Below, one piece after another: positions 36,729 through 46,700 of a DNA stretch of 64,000 nt; within the stretch, counting starts at the first letter, position 1; each line of letters opens with the position of its first letter. The stretch is from JBDLSY01 sp043777895 (GTDB lineage: Bacteria > Pseudomonadota > Gammaproteobacteria > Burkholderiales > Burkholderiaceae_C), in the NCBI GenBank assembly GCA_043777895.1, contig JAYWHD010000036.1:10046-74045 (forward strand). The letters run 5' to 3'. The translations under genes and the position numbers were made by a program. The notes beneath the pieces were generated by a model, which made no database searches, was not told the origin of the DNA, and saw only the letters and a list, made by a program, of their open reading frames with translations.

Positions 36729-36962
36729 TTAAAGTGCGCCACTTGCGCGTAAATCAGCTAAAACACGATCAACGCCGCGTTTTTCTAAAGTACGTAAACC
36801 AGCATTGCTTAGGCGAAGAGATATGAAACGATTTTCACTTTCAACCCAAATACGGCGTTGCTGCAAATTAGGCAAGAAGCGGCGTTTTGTGTGATTATTA
36901 GAGTGAGAAACATTATTGCCCACCATTGGGGCTTTACCAGTAACGATGCAAACACGTGCCAT
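36729..36962 (-). CDS. rpmB: 50S ribosomal protein L28
   Basis: 77 residues: MARVCIVTGKAPMVGNNVSHS and NNHTKRRFLPNLQ are standard L28. It leads the rpmB-rpmG pair and is preceded by a 305-bp AT-rich gap. Confidence 0.97.
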   Translation of the reverse strand: MARVCIVTGKAPMVGNNVSHSNNHTKRRFLPNLQQRRIWVESENRFISLRLSNAGLRTLEKRGVDRVLADLRASGAL

Positions 36963-37267
36963 ATTAACCTAGAGATAGTTGATGAAATGATGGGTACACA
37001 ATTAATGCGTACATTAGCTATTTTTAACCTAAATTAAGTAAATAGTTGAACATACACAATGCAGCTAAACATTTAAAAAATGTTTTATTGGTATTGGTAA
37101 ATAAGTTTTAAAGCTTACTGCTATTTACATGGTGTAATATTATACACATAGCTTTTAATTATAACGTATATTTATAGTTAGAGTATATTTTATTTTTGGT
37201 ACACTGATTTTATATTTTTTTACATATAGTTTGTGTATACATTATTTATATTTAAGCTGGTTTAAAT
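36963..37267. other. AT-rich gap between rpmB and ridA
   Basis: 305 bp without a credible gene. A small dyad GTGTA-ATATTA-TACAC lies at about 37132-37147. The rpmB promoter must be here, but no consensus -35/-10 pair can be named. Confidence 0.45.
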
Positions 37268-37648
37268 TTATCTAGCTACAATCGCTTCCACTTCAAATTC
37301 AGCATTTTTGGGTAGACTCGCAACGCCAACTGTTGAACGCGCACAAAATGGCTGGGGCATTACTTCCGCCATAATTGCATTAACAACAGAAAATTGTGCC
37401 ATATCAGTTACAAACAATGTAAGCTTTACAACATCGCTTAACTGTCCGCCTGTTACAGCAACTACTGCACTCATATTAGCAAATGCTTGCCGTACTTGTG
37501 CCTCAAAAGGGTGTACTAACTCACCTGTTATAGGGTGTAAACCAATTTGACCCGATAAAAAAACAATATCACCAACAGCTTGTGCCGCTTGATTGTAAGG
37601 GCCTACAGCAGCAGGGGCGTTGGGTGTAGAAATAATTATTTTTGGCAT
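37268..37648 (-). CDS. ridA: RidA family enamine/imine deaminase
   Basis: 126 residues of the YjgF/YER057c/UK114 fold. NAPAAVGPYNQAAQAVGDIVFLSGQ and CARSTVGVASLPKNAEFEVEAIV, with the conserved active-site Arg in ARSTV, are diagnostic. RidA hydrolyses reactive 2-aminoacrylate formed by PLP enzymes. It stands alone, downstream of a methyltransferase gene on the same strand. Confidence 0.93.
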   Translation of the reverse strand: MPKIIISTPNAPAAVGPYNQAAQAVGDIVFLSGQIGLHPITGELVHPFEAQVRQAFANMSAVVAVTGGQLSDVVKLTLFVTDMAQFSVVNAIMAEVMPQPFCARSTVGVASLPKNAEFEVEAIVAR

Positions 37649-37828
37649 ATTGTTTATATATAAAAACTGCTGAATAAAAGGTGATGTGTAAAAATATTGC
37701 TTATAATAAATTGTAAATATTTATAAACAATCATGTAACTATAAATAACTATAAATAACTATAAATATTAACGTAAATTAATATAAAAATACGGGTATTT
37801 ACTGATAAAAATTAACTGTATTTGACAA

Positions 37829-39118
37829 TTATGCTAAACTCAAAATCCACAATGAAGTCATTTCTTGTGAACGTGCAAAATATAAACCGTCTTGGATATT
37901 TAATGATTTTGAATGTACAGGATAAGTATTTATTTTATCGCACACAATCAAGCCTGCATCAGCAATCCATGAAGCTAATTCATCGTGTCCACGTAAGCCT
38001 AAATGTTCGGCTAAATTAGACATAATCAGCCATGCTTGTCCTTGAGGCTTTAAATGTCGCACTAATCCGTTCAGAAAATTCCGTACCATACGCGAATCTG
38101 AATCGTAAATAGCTTGTTCTAAAATGCTATTAGGCCGTGCAGGCAACCAAGGGGGGTTGCATACGATTAAATCTGCTTGACCATAAACATCTAAACAAGG
38201 AAACATATCAGTATTCACAATACTAATACTATCATCGTAGCCAAGCCGTATACAATTTTCATAAGCACATTGAATAGCATTAACGTTAGTATCAGTTGCT
38301 ATTACGCACGGCACACCCCGTTGTGCTAATAATATCGCCAATATGCCTGTTCCTGTGCCAATATCAAACGCTAGCTTAACCGTAGACGTTAAGGACGCTT
38401 TCATTATTAACTCTAAATATTCTTGACGAGTCGGTGCAAAAACGCCGTAATACGGGCAGACATTAGTGACGGGAGGTTTTGCTTGGTTATTTTTTAACTG
38501 ATTATTTTTTAGTAAATGGCGATTAGGGCCTTGAGACAATTGCGGTATAAATACGCCTTTTTTACGCCATTCATACGCACTGACGATACCCAATAGTTCA
38601 CGCAAAGAAACCAGTATTTTACTGTGATTCAAATTAGATTCACCGTATACTTGAGTACAGGCTTCACGCCAGTCGGGTGCACGGCGTAAATGAATCGCAT
38701 AATCAATTTCAAGCACAATTAGTAACTTATTGAGTGTGCGGGCGCGTTGTGATTGTGCTAAACGGTAGTGATTAAACTTATCTTTAGGGCTTATGTCAGC
38801 GAATGTTGTTTGATGCTGTAAAAACTTACGGTGCTTGCGGGTCAGTGTCTTGGATTGGCTCTGTACCCGTTCAGTGCGGCGGGTCATAGCGTGTAATAAT
38901 TGACGTGCATTTTGAAAATCACCTGTCCATATTAAGGCAACGCCTTCGCTGCCCAGAGAAAAAGCGGTATCAGCTGTTACAGTGTCATCAATACATTGAA
39001 TTTTTTTAGGCACGGGTGATTCAACGTAACTACGCCAGTTCGCTGTGTGTAACACATCATTTTGTAACCACGAAATGGATGTTAAATTATTTATAGACGT
39101 AATAGGAATAACAGACAT
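37829..39118 (-). CDS. Class I SAM-dependent methyltransferase, PrmC/RlmG-like
   Basis: A 429-residue protein. The N-terminal half is unassigned. The C-terminal half is a Rossmann methyltransferase: motif I LAFDIGTGTGILA near residue 242, acidic motif II ATDTNVNAIQCA, and VCNPPWLPARP as motif IV. NPPW/NPPY marks enzymes that methylate planar amide or base nitrogens, as in PrmC and RlmG-type rRNA methylases; the substrate here is not determined. It begins 20 bp after topB ends on the same strand, so the two may be co-transcribed. Confidence 0.8.
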   Translation of the reverse strand: MSVIPITSINNLTSISWLQNDVLHTANWRSYVESPVPKKIQCIDDTVTADTAFSLGSEGVALIWTGDFQNARQLLHAMTRRTERVQSQSKTLTRKHRKFLQHQTTFADISPKDKFNHYRLAQSQRARTLNKLLIVLEIDYAIHLRRAPDWREACTQVYGESNLNHSKILVSLRELLGIVSAYEWRKKGVFIPQLSQGPNRHLLKNNQLKNNQAKPPVTNVCPYYGVFAPTRQEYLELIMKASLTSTVKLAFDIGTGTGILAILLAQRGVPCVIATDTNVNAIQCAYENCIRLGYDDSISIVNTDMFPCLDVYGQADLIVCNPPWLPARPNSILEQAIYDSDSRMVRNFLNGLVRHLKPQGQAWLIMSNLAEHLGLRGHDELASWIADAGLIVCDKINTYPVHSKSLNIQDGLYFARSQEMTSLWILSLA

Positions 39119-39138
39119 ATTTAAGCATATTGACTATA

Positions 39139-41940
39139 TTAATTAACAGGTGCTTTAACAGGCACTTTTTTAGCAGTTGCTTTTGTAGCGGTTACTTTTT
39201 TAACCGCTGCTTTTTTTATTATATCTACTGCTTTTAATGTGCTATTTGCGGTAGGTTTTACAGCAGAATTTTTGGTGATAGTCGTTTTTTTAGCATCATC
39301 GTTTTTAATAATATTGACTTTAACCTGCTCTGATTTAACCATTTTTTCTTGAAACTCAAAACTTGTTTTACCTGATTTATCCAGTGTTAAAAATGCTTTA
39401 AATTTACGCCGGGTACGCACACTCACAAAACCTTCTAACAAATCAGTTTTGCCTGTAGTTAGTAATTTATTCAGTTGTATTAAATTAATATCTTGCTGCA
39501 AAATGACTTTACCTGTTTTGAAATCACACGCTTTAGTATACGTATTATTACAAACATAGCTCATCGCCGTTTCAAAAATTTGCCCTGTTGCACATTTAGG
39601 ACATTTTCCTAACACGGCTTGCCCCGTAAAATCAGGTAAAACGGTATCTTCGCTGTCTTGACCAAAGTCAAATTCTAATTTTTTGGTGTTATTGTCTGCA
39701 TCAACGACTAACTTCATCACTGCACTAAAAGGTCTACCCATTTTGCTACGGAAACCGTTTAAAGGCCCAATAACGCCTTTCTCTAAAAAGGCTTCCATTT
39801 CAGCGTATTCAAAAGTACGGCCACCTGGATGTTTGGGTAAGCTTAAGGCACAGCTTTGACACGCATAGCGGCGATAGTTTTCTTGTACTACCCCCCCACA
39901 ATTTGGACAGGGTGTTTTCATCGTCGCATAATCCCCCGGGACTGTATCATGCTGATATTCTTTAGCACGCTTTACAATGGTTTGAGTCATATTAGCAATT
40001 TCTTGCATAAATGCTTCACGGGTTATTTGATTACGTTCCATCAATGATAGTTGATGCTCCCAGTTACCCGTCATTTCAGGTTGCGTTAATTCTGTTACAC
40101 CCAAACCACGTAGTAATGTCATTAACTGAAATGATTTTGCTGTTGGTAATAACTCACGCCCCTCACGTACTAAGTATTTTTCGGCTAACAAGCCTTCAAT
40201 AGTGGCTGCACGAGTCGCTGGTGTCCCTAAACCGCGTCCAACCATAGCCGCTTTCATATCTTCGTCATCAATAAGTTTGCCTGCCCCTTCCATAGCACTG
40301 AGCATTGTTGCTTCACTATAACGTGCGGGCGGCTTAGTCGTTAATTCAACTAATTTAACCGATTCTGTGTGTGCCGCTTCACCTAATACCAAGCGAACCA
40401 AGGTATCATCAGATGCTTGTTCTTCTTTACCATATACCGCTAACCAGCCTGGATTAACTAATACTTTACCTTCAGTTTTAAATAGATGCCCTGCAACGCT
40501 AGTGATACGAGTAGTAATACGCGATTCTGCGGGTGGATAAAACACCGCTATAAACCGTTTAACCACCATATCATATATTTTTGCTTCGGCTTCAGACAAT
40601 GTTTTCGGAATAGTCCCTGTAGGAATAATCGCAAAATGGTCACTAATTTTGGCATTATTAAAAATCTTTTTATCTAGTTTTACCCAGCCTTGATTTAAGG
40701 CCGTAGACGTATGTGGATAGTAGCGGTCTAAACTACCCAGTTCATTCAAAATAGTTTTTGAAGCATCAATATAATCTTCAGGTAAATATCGGCTATCGGT
40801 TCGTGGATAGGTTAATACTTTATGTTTTTCATACAAAGCTTGGGCGATTGACAATGTATTTTGTGCGCTGAATCCAAAACGGCTGTTTCCTTCACGTTGT
40901 AAAGTAGTTAAATCGTACAAAGCGGGGGCTGCTTGACTAGTCGGTTTGCTGTCTTCAGTAACACTGGCAACTTGACCGATACATTGATTGACAATTGTCT
41001 GGGCATACTTTTTATCCCATAAGCGAGTACTTTTTTTCTCGTTGTCGCCTTCATCTAAGGCAATATTGGCATCATTTACTTTTTTAAACGCTGAATCAAA
41101 ATAGCGTGCCACATATTGTCCTGCCGCAACAGAAAATGTGCCATGAATTTCACAATAATCGCGCGGTATAAATTTACGTATTTTTTCTTCACGCTCTACT
41201 ACAATCGCTAAAGTAGGGGTTTGAACCCGCCCTACTGTTGTTAAAAAAAACCCGCCATCTTTACTATTAAAAGCAGTCATGGCACGCGTACCGTTAATAC
41301 CGACTAACCAATCAGCTTCGGCACGGCTACGGGCGGCATGCGACAAAGATTGCATTGTTTGGTCATCACGCAGTTTAGTAAACCCTTCTTGAATGGCTTT
41401 AGGGGTCATACTTTGTAGCCACAAGCGTTTAATCGGCTTAGTACTATTTGAATATTGTAGAATATAGCGAAAAATCAACTCACCTTCACGTCCCGCATCA
41501 CATGCATTAATAATATCGCTAATGTCTTTGCGTTTAATTAAGCGTAACACTGACTTTAAGCGTGCCTCTGTTTTAGGAATAGGTTCTAAATCAAAATAAG
41601 GCGGCAACACAGGCAAATGGTTAAAAGTCCACTTTCCACGTTTTACATCGTATGCTTCAGGTGCTTTAATCGTCAGCATATGACCGACTGCACTGGTAAT
41701 GACATAGCGGTCATTTTCTTGATAGTCATCGTATTTAGTACACCCACCAAGCACTTTTGCTAAGTCATTCATCACAGAAGGTTTTTCAGCAATAATCAAA
41801 GTTTTTTGTGTACCATCAAGCATTGTATTGATAGTCTTAACCTTTGTTTTTTTAGCTTCAGGGCGTGATTCTGCCATGTCTGTTGTATTTTTTGTATCTG
41901 TTGTGTTTGTTTTATTTGTTTTATTTATTGCATTAGTCAT
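39139..41940 (-). CDS. topB: DNA topoisomerase III
   Basis: Type IA topoisomerase of 933 residues that decatenates DNA. The Toprim domain starts TLIIAEKPSVMNDLAK (47-62) with DAGREGELIF near 148-157; the catalytic Tyr378 is in VLTYPRTDSRYLP. The C-terminal part has zinc-ribbon modules (CPNCGG ... CQSC, CPKCATG ... C) and ends in a Lys/Ala/Val-rich basic tail. The first 40 residues are Asn/Lys/Thr-rich and not part of the family; a start at Met22 or Met40 is possible. Confidence 0.94.
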   Translation of the reverse strand: MTNAINKTNKTNTTDTKNTTDMAESRPEAKKTKVKTINTMLDGTQKTLIIAEKPSVMNDLAKVLGGCTKYDDYQENDRYVITSAVGHMLTIKAPEAYDVKRGKWTFNHLPVLPPYFDLEPIPKTEARLKSVLRLIKRKDISDIINACDAGREGELIFRYILQYSNSTKPIKRLWLQSMTPKAIQEGFTKLRDDQTMQSLSHAARSRAEADWLVGINGTRAMTAFNSKDGGFFLTTVGRVQTPTLAIVVEREEKIRKFIPRDYCEIHGTFSVAAGQYVARYFDSAFKKVNDANIALDEGDNEKKSTRLWDKKYAQTIVNQCIGQVASVTEDSKPTSQAAPALYDLTTLQREGNSRFGFSAQNTLSIAQALYEKHKVLTYPRTDSRYLPEDYIDASKTILNELGSLDRYYPHTSTALNQGWVKLDKKIFNNAKISDHFAIIPTGTIPKTLSEAEAKIYDMVVKRFIAVFYPPAESRITTRITSVAGHLFKTEGKVLVNPGWLAVYGKEEQASDDTLVRLVLGEAAHTESVKLVELTTKPPARYSEATMLSAMEGAGKLIDDEDMKAAMVGRGLGTPATRAATIEGLLAEKYLVREGRELLPTAKSFQLMTLLRGLGVTELTQPEMTGNWEHQLSLMERNQITREAFMQEIANMTQTIVKRAKEYQHDTVPGDYATMKTPCPNCGGVVQENYRRYACQSCALSLPKHPGGRTFEYAEMEAFLEKGVIGPLNGFRSKMGRPFSAVMKLVVDADNNTKKLEFDFGQDSEDTVLPDFTGQAVLGKCPKCATGQIFETAMSYVCNNTYTKACDFKTGKVILQQDINLIQLNKLLTTGKTDLLEGFVSVRTRRKFKAFLTLDKSGKTSFEFQEKMVKSEQVKVNIIKNDDAKKTTITKNSAVKPTANSTLKAVDIIKKAAVKKVTATKATAKKVPVKAPVN

Positions 41941-42023
41941 AATAATTTAATAATTTAGTAATTTAATAACTTGGTAACTTGGTAACTTGATAGCTTAATT
42001 TTTTTAATTTAATGGCTTACAGT

Positions 42024-42060
42024 TTATATAGTTATATAGTTATATAGTTATATAGTTTAT
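42024..42060. repeat. TATATAGT tandem repeat between topB and the dciA-like gene
   Basis: About four 8-bp units TATATAGT, preceded by AATTTAATA and AACTTGGT units at 41945-42000. It lies directly before the 3' end of the dciA-like gene. Confidence 0.75.
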
Positions 42061-42076
42061 ACAGTTTAATAATTTT

Positions 42077-42520
42077 TTAATTATCAATATCAGCATTAGT
42101 ACGAGTTTTAGTATACTTTTTAATAAAATTCAATACTTGTATTCGTTGTTCATCAGTGGGAATGTCACGTTTTCCATAACGCGTTTCATTAGGATTAACC
42201 CATAATTGTTCATATAAATGTTGTTGTAGTGCATCATTGTTTTTTTGAATACTAAAAATTAAATCACTAATTAACCAACTTTTTTCAATTAAAGCATCAA
42301 GCAATTCAGGCTTAATCTGCCGTAAACGCGTTGCCATTGCTGCGGTAGTTCGTAGGTTTAATACGCCGTGGTCTAATATAATCGTACAAGGCTCTAGCTG
42401 TAAAAATCCCATTTGCTTACAGAGTTGATATACATCAGCTTGTAGCATTTGAAACTCTTTAGCTGTTTGTAGCCACGTTTTTTGGGTAAAATTCAAAATC
42501 GTTTTAGGAGTACGCATCAT
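42077..42520 (-). CDS. DciA-like (DUF721) protein
   Basis: 147 residues. The segment LEPCTIILDHGVLNLRTTAAMATRLRQIKPELLDAL matches the KH-like DUF721/DciA domain, in which short beta strands end in a helix with Ala-x-RLRQ. DciA loads the replicative helicase DnaB where DnaC is absent. The head-to-head arrangement with an M23 peptidase is a common betaproteobacterial context. The family is divergent, so the call is moderate. Confidence 0.7.
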   Translation of the reverse strand: MMRTPKTILNFTQKTWLQTAKEFQMLQADVYQLCKQMGFLQLEPCTIILDHGVLNLRTTAAMATRLRQIKPELLDALIEKSWLISDLIFSIQKNNDALQQHLYEQLWVNPNETRYGKRDIPTDEQRIQVLNFIKKYTKTRTNADIDN

Positions 42521-42592
42521 ACTTATATTGTAAACCCATCAGCTGTGGGCGGTGTAGATACATTATTTTTGCCAAGTTATCTAGGAGTCTAT

Positions 42593-43522
42593 ATGCAAAT
42601 TATGTTAATTAGTTCACGTTGGTCAGAACCAAAAAGTTATGATTTGTCTAAACGGCTAGTGTTAATTATAAGCCTATCCACATTTATTTTGTCAGCATTA
42701 ATTGCTTTAGCTTTATATGGCCTGACCCTTAAATACTCTGCTAATATCCCAGTACCTTTTTTAAGGGAAGCCTTTATGAATGTTGCCGTTACTGAACAAA
42801 AAAGGCAAGACCAATTTGTACGCGAAAACATCAACTTAATGGCGATTCAATTGGGTGAAGTTAAAGCACAACTGCTCAAATTAGAAGCTTTAGGCAACAG
42901 AGTCAGTGGATTAGCAGGCTTAAAAAAAGAATTTGATTTTAAAGCGTTGTCAGGGCAAGGTGGTTTAGAAATTAATCCTCAAACCATTAGTCTACCGCAA
43001 TTATTAACGGCTTTAGAAATGACTAATAAACAGTTAAATCAACACAATGATATTTTTAATATTTTAGAAAATGACTTATTAGACAATACTTTAAAAGCCA
43101 GGCAAATTTTAACCACTTTACCTGTCAAAGATGTGGGTGTTGGCAGTGGTTATGGCATACGTACCGACCCGTTTACAGGTAATACCGCTTTTCATCAAGG
43201 GCTTGATTTTGCAGCCCCTACAGGGACACCGATTTTAGCCGCAGCAGGCGGTGTTGTGATTACCGTTGAGCCACATAACGGTTATGGCAATATGCTTGAA
43301 GTAGACCACGGTAATAATTTAGTGACTCGTTACGCACATACCTCTCGCTTTTTAGTAAAAATAGGTGATATTGTCAAACGTGGGCAAACGATTGCTGAAG
43401 TGGGTTCTACAGGGCGTTCAACAGGGCCTCATTTACATTTTGAAGTATTAGTTAATGGCGAGGCACAAAATCCTATGCGGTTTTTAGCAGCAGGCAATGA
43501 TTTAAGCAGTATCAAGCGTTAA
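42593..43522 (+). CDS. M23 family peptidoglycan endopeptidase (membrane anchored)
   Basis: 309 residues from the ATG at 42593, chosen because AGGAG sits at 42583-42587. A transmembrane helix spans about residues 20-45, a coiled-coil stalk follows and the C-terminal LytM domain has FHQGLDFAAP (HxxxD zinc ligands) and GPHLHFEVLVNG (HxH). All metal ligands are present, so it should be an active endopeptidase rather than an activator. No secA gene follows, although the M23 gene often neighbours secA in relatives. Confidence 0.9.
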   Translation: MQIMLISSRWSEPKSYDLSKRLVLIISLSTFILSALIALALYGLTLKYSANIPVPFLREAFMNVAVTEQKRQDQFVRENINLMAIQLGEVKAQLLKLEALGNRVSGLAGLKKEFDFKALSGQGGLEINPQTISLPQLLTALEMTNKQLNQHNDIFNILENDLLDNTLKARQILTTLPVKDVGVGSGYGIRTDPFTGNTAFHQGLDFAAPTGTPILAAAGGVVITVEPHNGYGNMLEVDHGNNLVTRYAHTSRFLVKIGDIVKRGQTIAEVGSTGRSTGPHLHFEVLVNGEAQNPMRFLAAGNDLSSIKR

Positions 43523-43760
43523 GTTAATCGCTGTGTTAATTCTGTGTTAATTATTACTGTATTAATTTAACAACGGCAATACTTAAACTTAATTTAATAA
43601 TAAGTTACAACCAGCATCATAATAAGTCGTATGACTAATATCATAGCGCTGATTAAATGGTTATATTAATGTTAATGCTTATGAACACTGTAATCTCTTT
43701 AAGCTCAATATATAACCGTTGTATCTCAATATATTACGGCACTCACGCTAAAATCAAATC

Positions 43761-46700
43761 ATGAATACACTGCTTACTCCTGCTGCTGCTAATGTATTAG
43801 CAACCACTGCTCAAGACGATACTCAAGACCACTCAAATACTCGCTTACGCGAAATTCCTTATAACTATACGAGCTTTTCTGACAAAGAAATAGTTCAGCG
43901 TTTATTAGGTGATGATATCTGGAATGTATTAAACGAACTACGTAGTGAACGACGCACAGGGCGTAGTGCAAAAATGCTTTATGAAGTATTGGGCGATATA
44001 TGGGTCGTTGAACGCAACCCCTATTTACAAGACGATTTACTAGACAATCCAAAACGCCGTGCTGCATTAATTGAAGCCTTGCTACACCGCCTAAGTGATA
44101 TTGACCGCCGCCGCACTGAAGATGGACAACACGCTTTTATAGCTAACTCTCTTGGACAAGCACGTAATCAAAAAGTAGAGATACTATTACAATCAGCCCG
44201 AGAATCTGTTTTACGCTTTAACCAACGATTTGACGAAGTGGCTGAATTACGTAAACGTAGCACTAAGGTTTTTGGTAAATTTACGGCTAAAGACAATGTT
44301 AAATTTGATGGTTTAAGCCGCGTTAGCCACGTAACAGATGCGACAGATTGGCGTGTAGAATACCCATTTGTAGTGCTATGTCCTGATACTGAAGATGAAG
44401 TCCCCGCCATGGTGAAAGCCTGTATTGCTTTAGGATTAACCATTGTTCCGCGCGGTGGTGGTACAGGTTATACGGGGGGTGCTGTCCCATTGTATTGGAA
44501 TACGGCCGTAATTAATACTGAAAAACTAGAACAACTTGATGCTGTGCGTATGCAAGTGTTACCAGGGACTGACCGTGAATATGCCACAGTGTTTAGTGGT
44601 GCAGGTGTAGTCACCAAACGTGTATCAGACATTGCGGACGCTAATGGCCGTGTATTTGCCGTAGACCCCACCAGTAGCGAAGCCAGTTGTATTGGCGGCA
44701 ATGTTGCTATGAATGCAGGCGGTAAAAAAGCCGTATTATGGGGTACTGCATTAGACAACCTAGCCAGCTGGCGTATGGTTGATCCACAAGGTGACTGGTT
44801 AGAAATCACCCGTATGGATCATAATTTTGGCAAAATTCACGATGCTGCTGTAGCCACTTTTCGCCTAGAGTGGAAAGATGGCACTGCATCGCCAACCAAA
44901 GCTAAATTACTGCGTACTGAAACGTTAATCATTCCCGGTAGTCATTTTCGTAAAGTCGGTTTAGGTAAAGATGTCACCGATAAATTTTTAGCGGGCTTAC
45001 CTGGTGTACAAAAAGAAGGAACTGATGGCTTAATTACCAGTGCAACTTGGATTTTGCACCGTATGCCTAAACATGTTAGAACGGTTTGTTTAGAATTTTT
45101 TGGTCAAGCTAAACAAGCTGTTCCTAGTATTGTTGAAATTAAAGATTATTTAGATTCGTTAAGCCGCTTACCTCGCCCAGAAGGCACGCCCATTGATTAT
45201 GCACCCGTATTATTAGCGGGACTAGAACATTTAGATGAACGGTATTTACGTGCCGTAGGTTACGCGACTAAATCTAAAAAAGGCCATAACAACGGTAGTG
45301 GTGGTAGTGCAGCTAGCGTACCAAAAATGGTGTTGATTGGTGATATTGTGGGCGACGATGAATCTGAAGTGGCTCGTGCTACCAGTGAAGTCGTCCGTAT
45401 TGCTAATTTACGTAATGGAGAGGGATTTACCGCCGTCAGTGCTGATGCCCGTAAAACTTTTTGGCTAGACCGGAACCGTACTGCGGCTATTTCTAAACAT
45501 ACGAATGCGTTTAAATTAAATGAAGATGTCGTTATTCCCTTGCATAGAATGGGTGAATATACCGAGGCTATTGAACGAATTAATATTGAGTTATCTATTA
45601 AAAATAAATTGCTAATGATTGATGCCTTAATAGCATTTTTTGAAGCAAACGTATTAAGTCAATACATTGCAGCTTCGGGTGACCCTGAAGTAGATAGCTT
45701 GCCTAAAAACGAAATTTTAGGTGAACGCGGACAAGAGTCTTTAACACTATTAGTACAAACACGCGCACGTTGGTATTATTTACTGACACACATGGCAGAT
45801 ACTGTGCTTGATACTTTACCTATATTACACACATTAGGACTAGATACCGAAACGGTGCAACAAGCACAGCTGCGGCTTAATCAAAAGCCTGATACAACGG
45901 TTTTTCAATTATTACAAGACCGCACTTTTCGTATTAGCTATAAACAGACCTTACGTACACCGTTTAACCGTATTTTTACGGGGGCTGCTTTCGCCCCTAT
46001 TTTGGCAGAAATTAAAACCATACATGGCCGTATATTAAAAAGCCGCGTATTTGTAGCATTACACATGCATGCAGGTGATGGCAATGTACACACTAATTTA
46101 CCTGTTAATAGTGCTGATTACGGTATGCTGACTCAAGCCAATGAAACCGTGGTACGCATCATGCAGATTGCACGTGATTTAGACGGCGTCATTAGCGGTG
46201 AACACGGCATCGGCATTACCAAGTTAGAGTTTTTGACTGAAGCAGAATTAGCCCCTTTTGCTGCGTATAAAGCTAAAATAGACCCTGAAGGTCGCTTTAA
46301 CAAAGGTAAATTATTAGCCCACGCTGATTTGCGTGGGGCTTATACGCCTAGCTTTAGTTTGATGGGCCATGAATCATTAATTATGCAACAAAGCGGTAAT
46401 GCGTCAAGCAATATTGCTGCAATTGCTAACAGTGTAAAAGATTGTTTACGCTGCGGTAAATGTAAGCCTGTATGTGCTACACACGTGCCGCGTGCTAACT
46501 TATTATACAGCCCACGCAATAAAATTTTGGCTACTAGTTTATTAATCGAAGCCTTTTTATATGAAAGTCAAACCCGCCGTGGTATCAGCATTAAACATTG
46601 GGAAGAGTTTGAAGACGTTGCAGAGCATTGCACTGTTTGCCATAAATGCTTGAGTCCTTGCCCTGTGAAAATTGATTTTGGCGATGTATCCATGAATATG

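Noticed and set aside
37822..38019. Small plus-strand frame at 37822-38019
   Set aside because: It is antisense to the end of the methyltransferase gene and has no recognisable product or ribosome site.
44468..44809. Minus-strand frame opposite the FAD-binding region
   Set aside because: It mirrors the conserved FAD-binding codons of the large oxidoreductase and has no features of its own.
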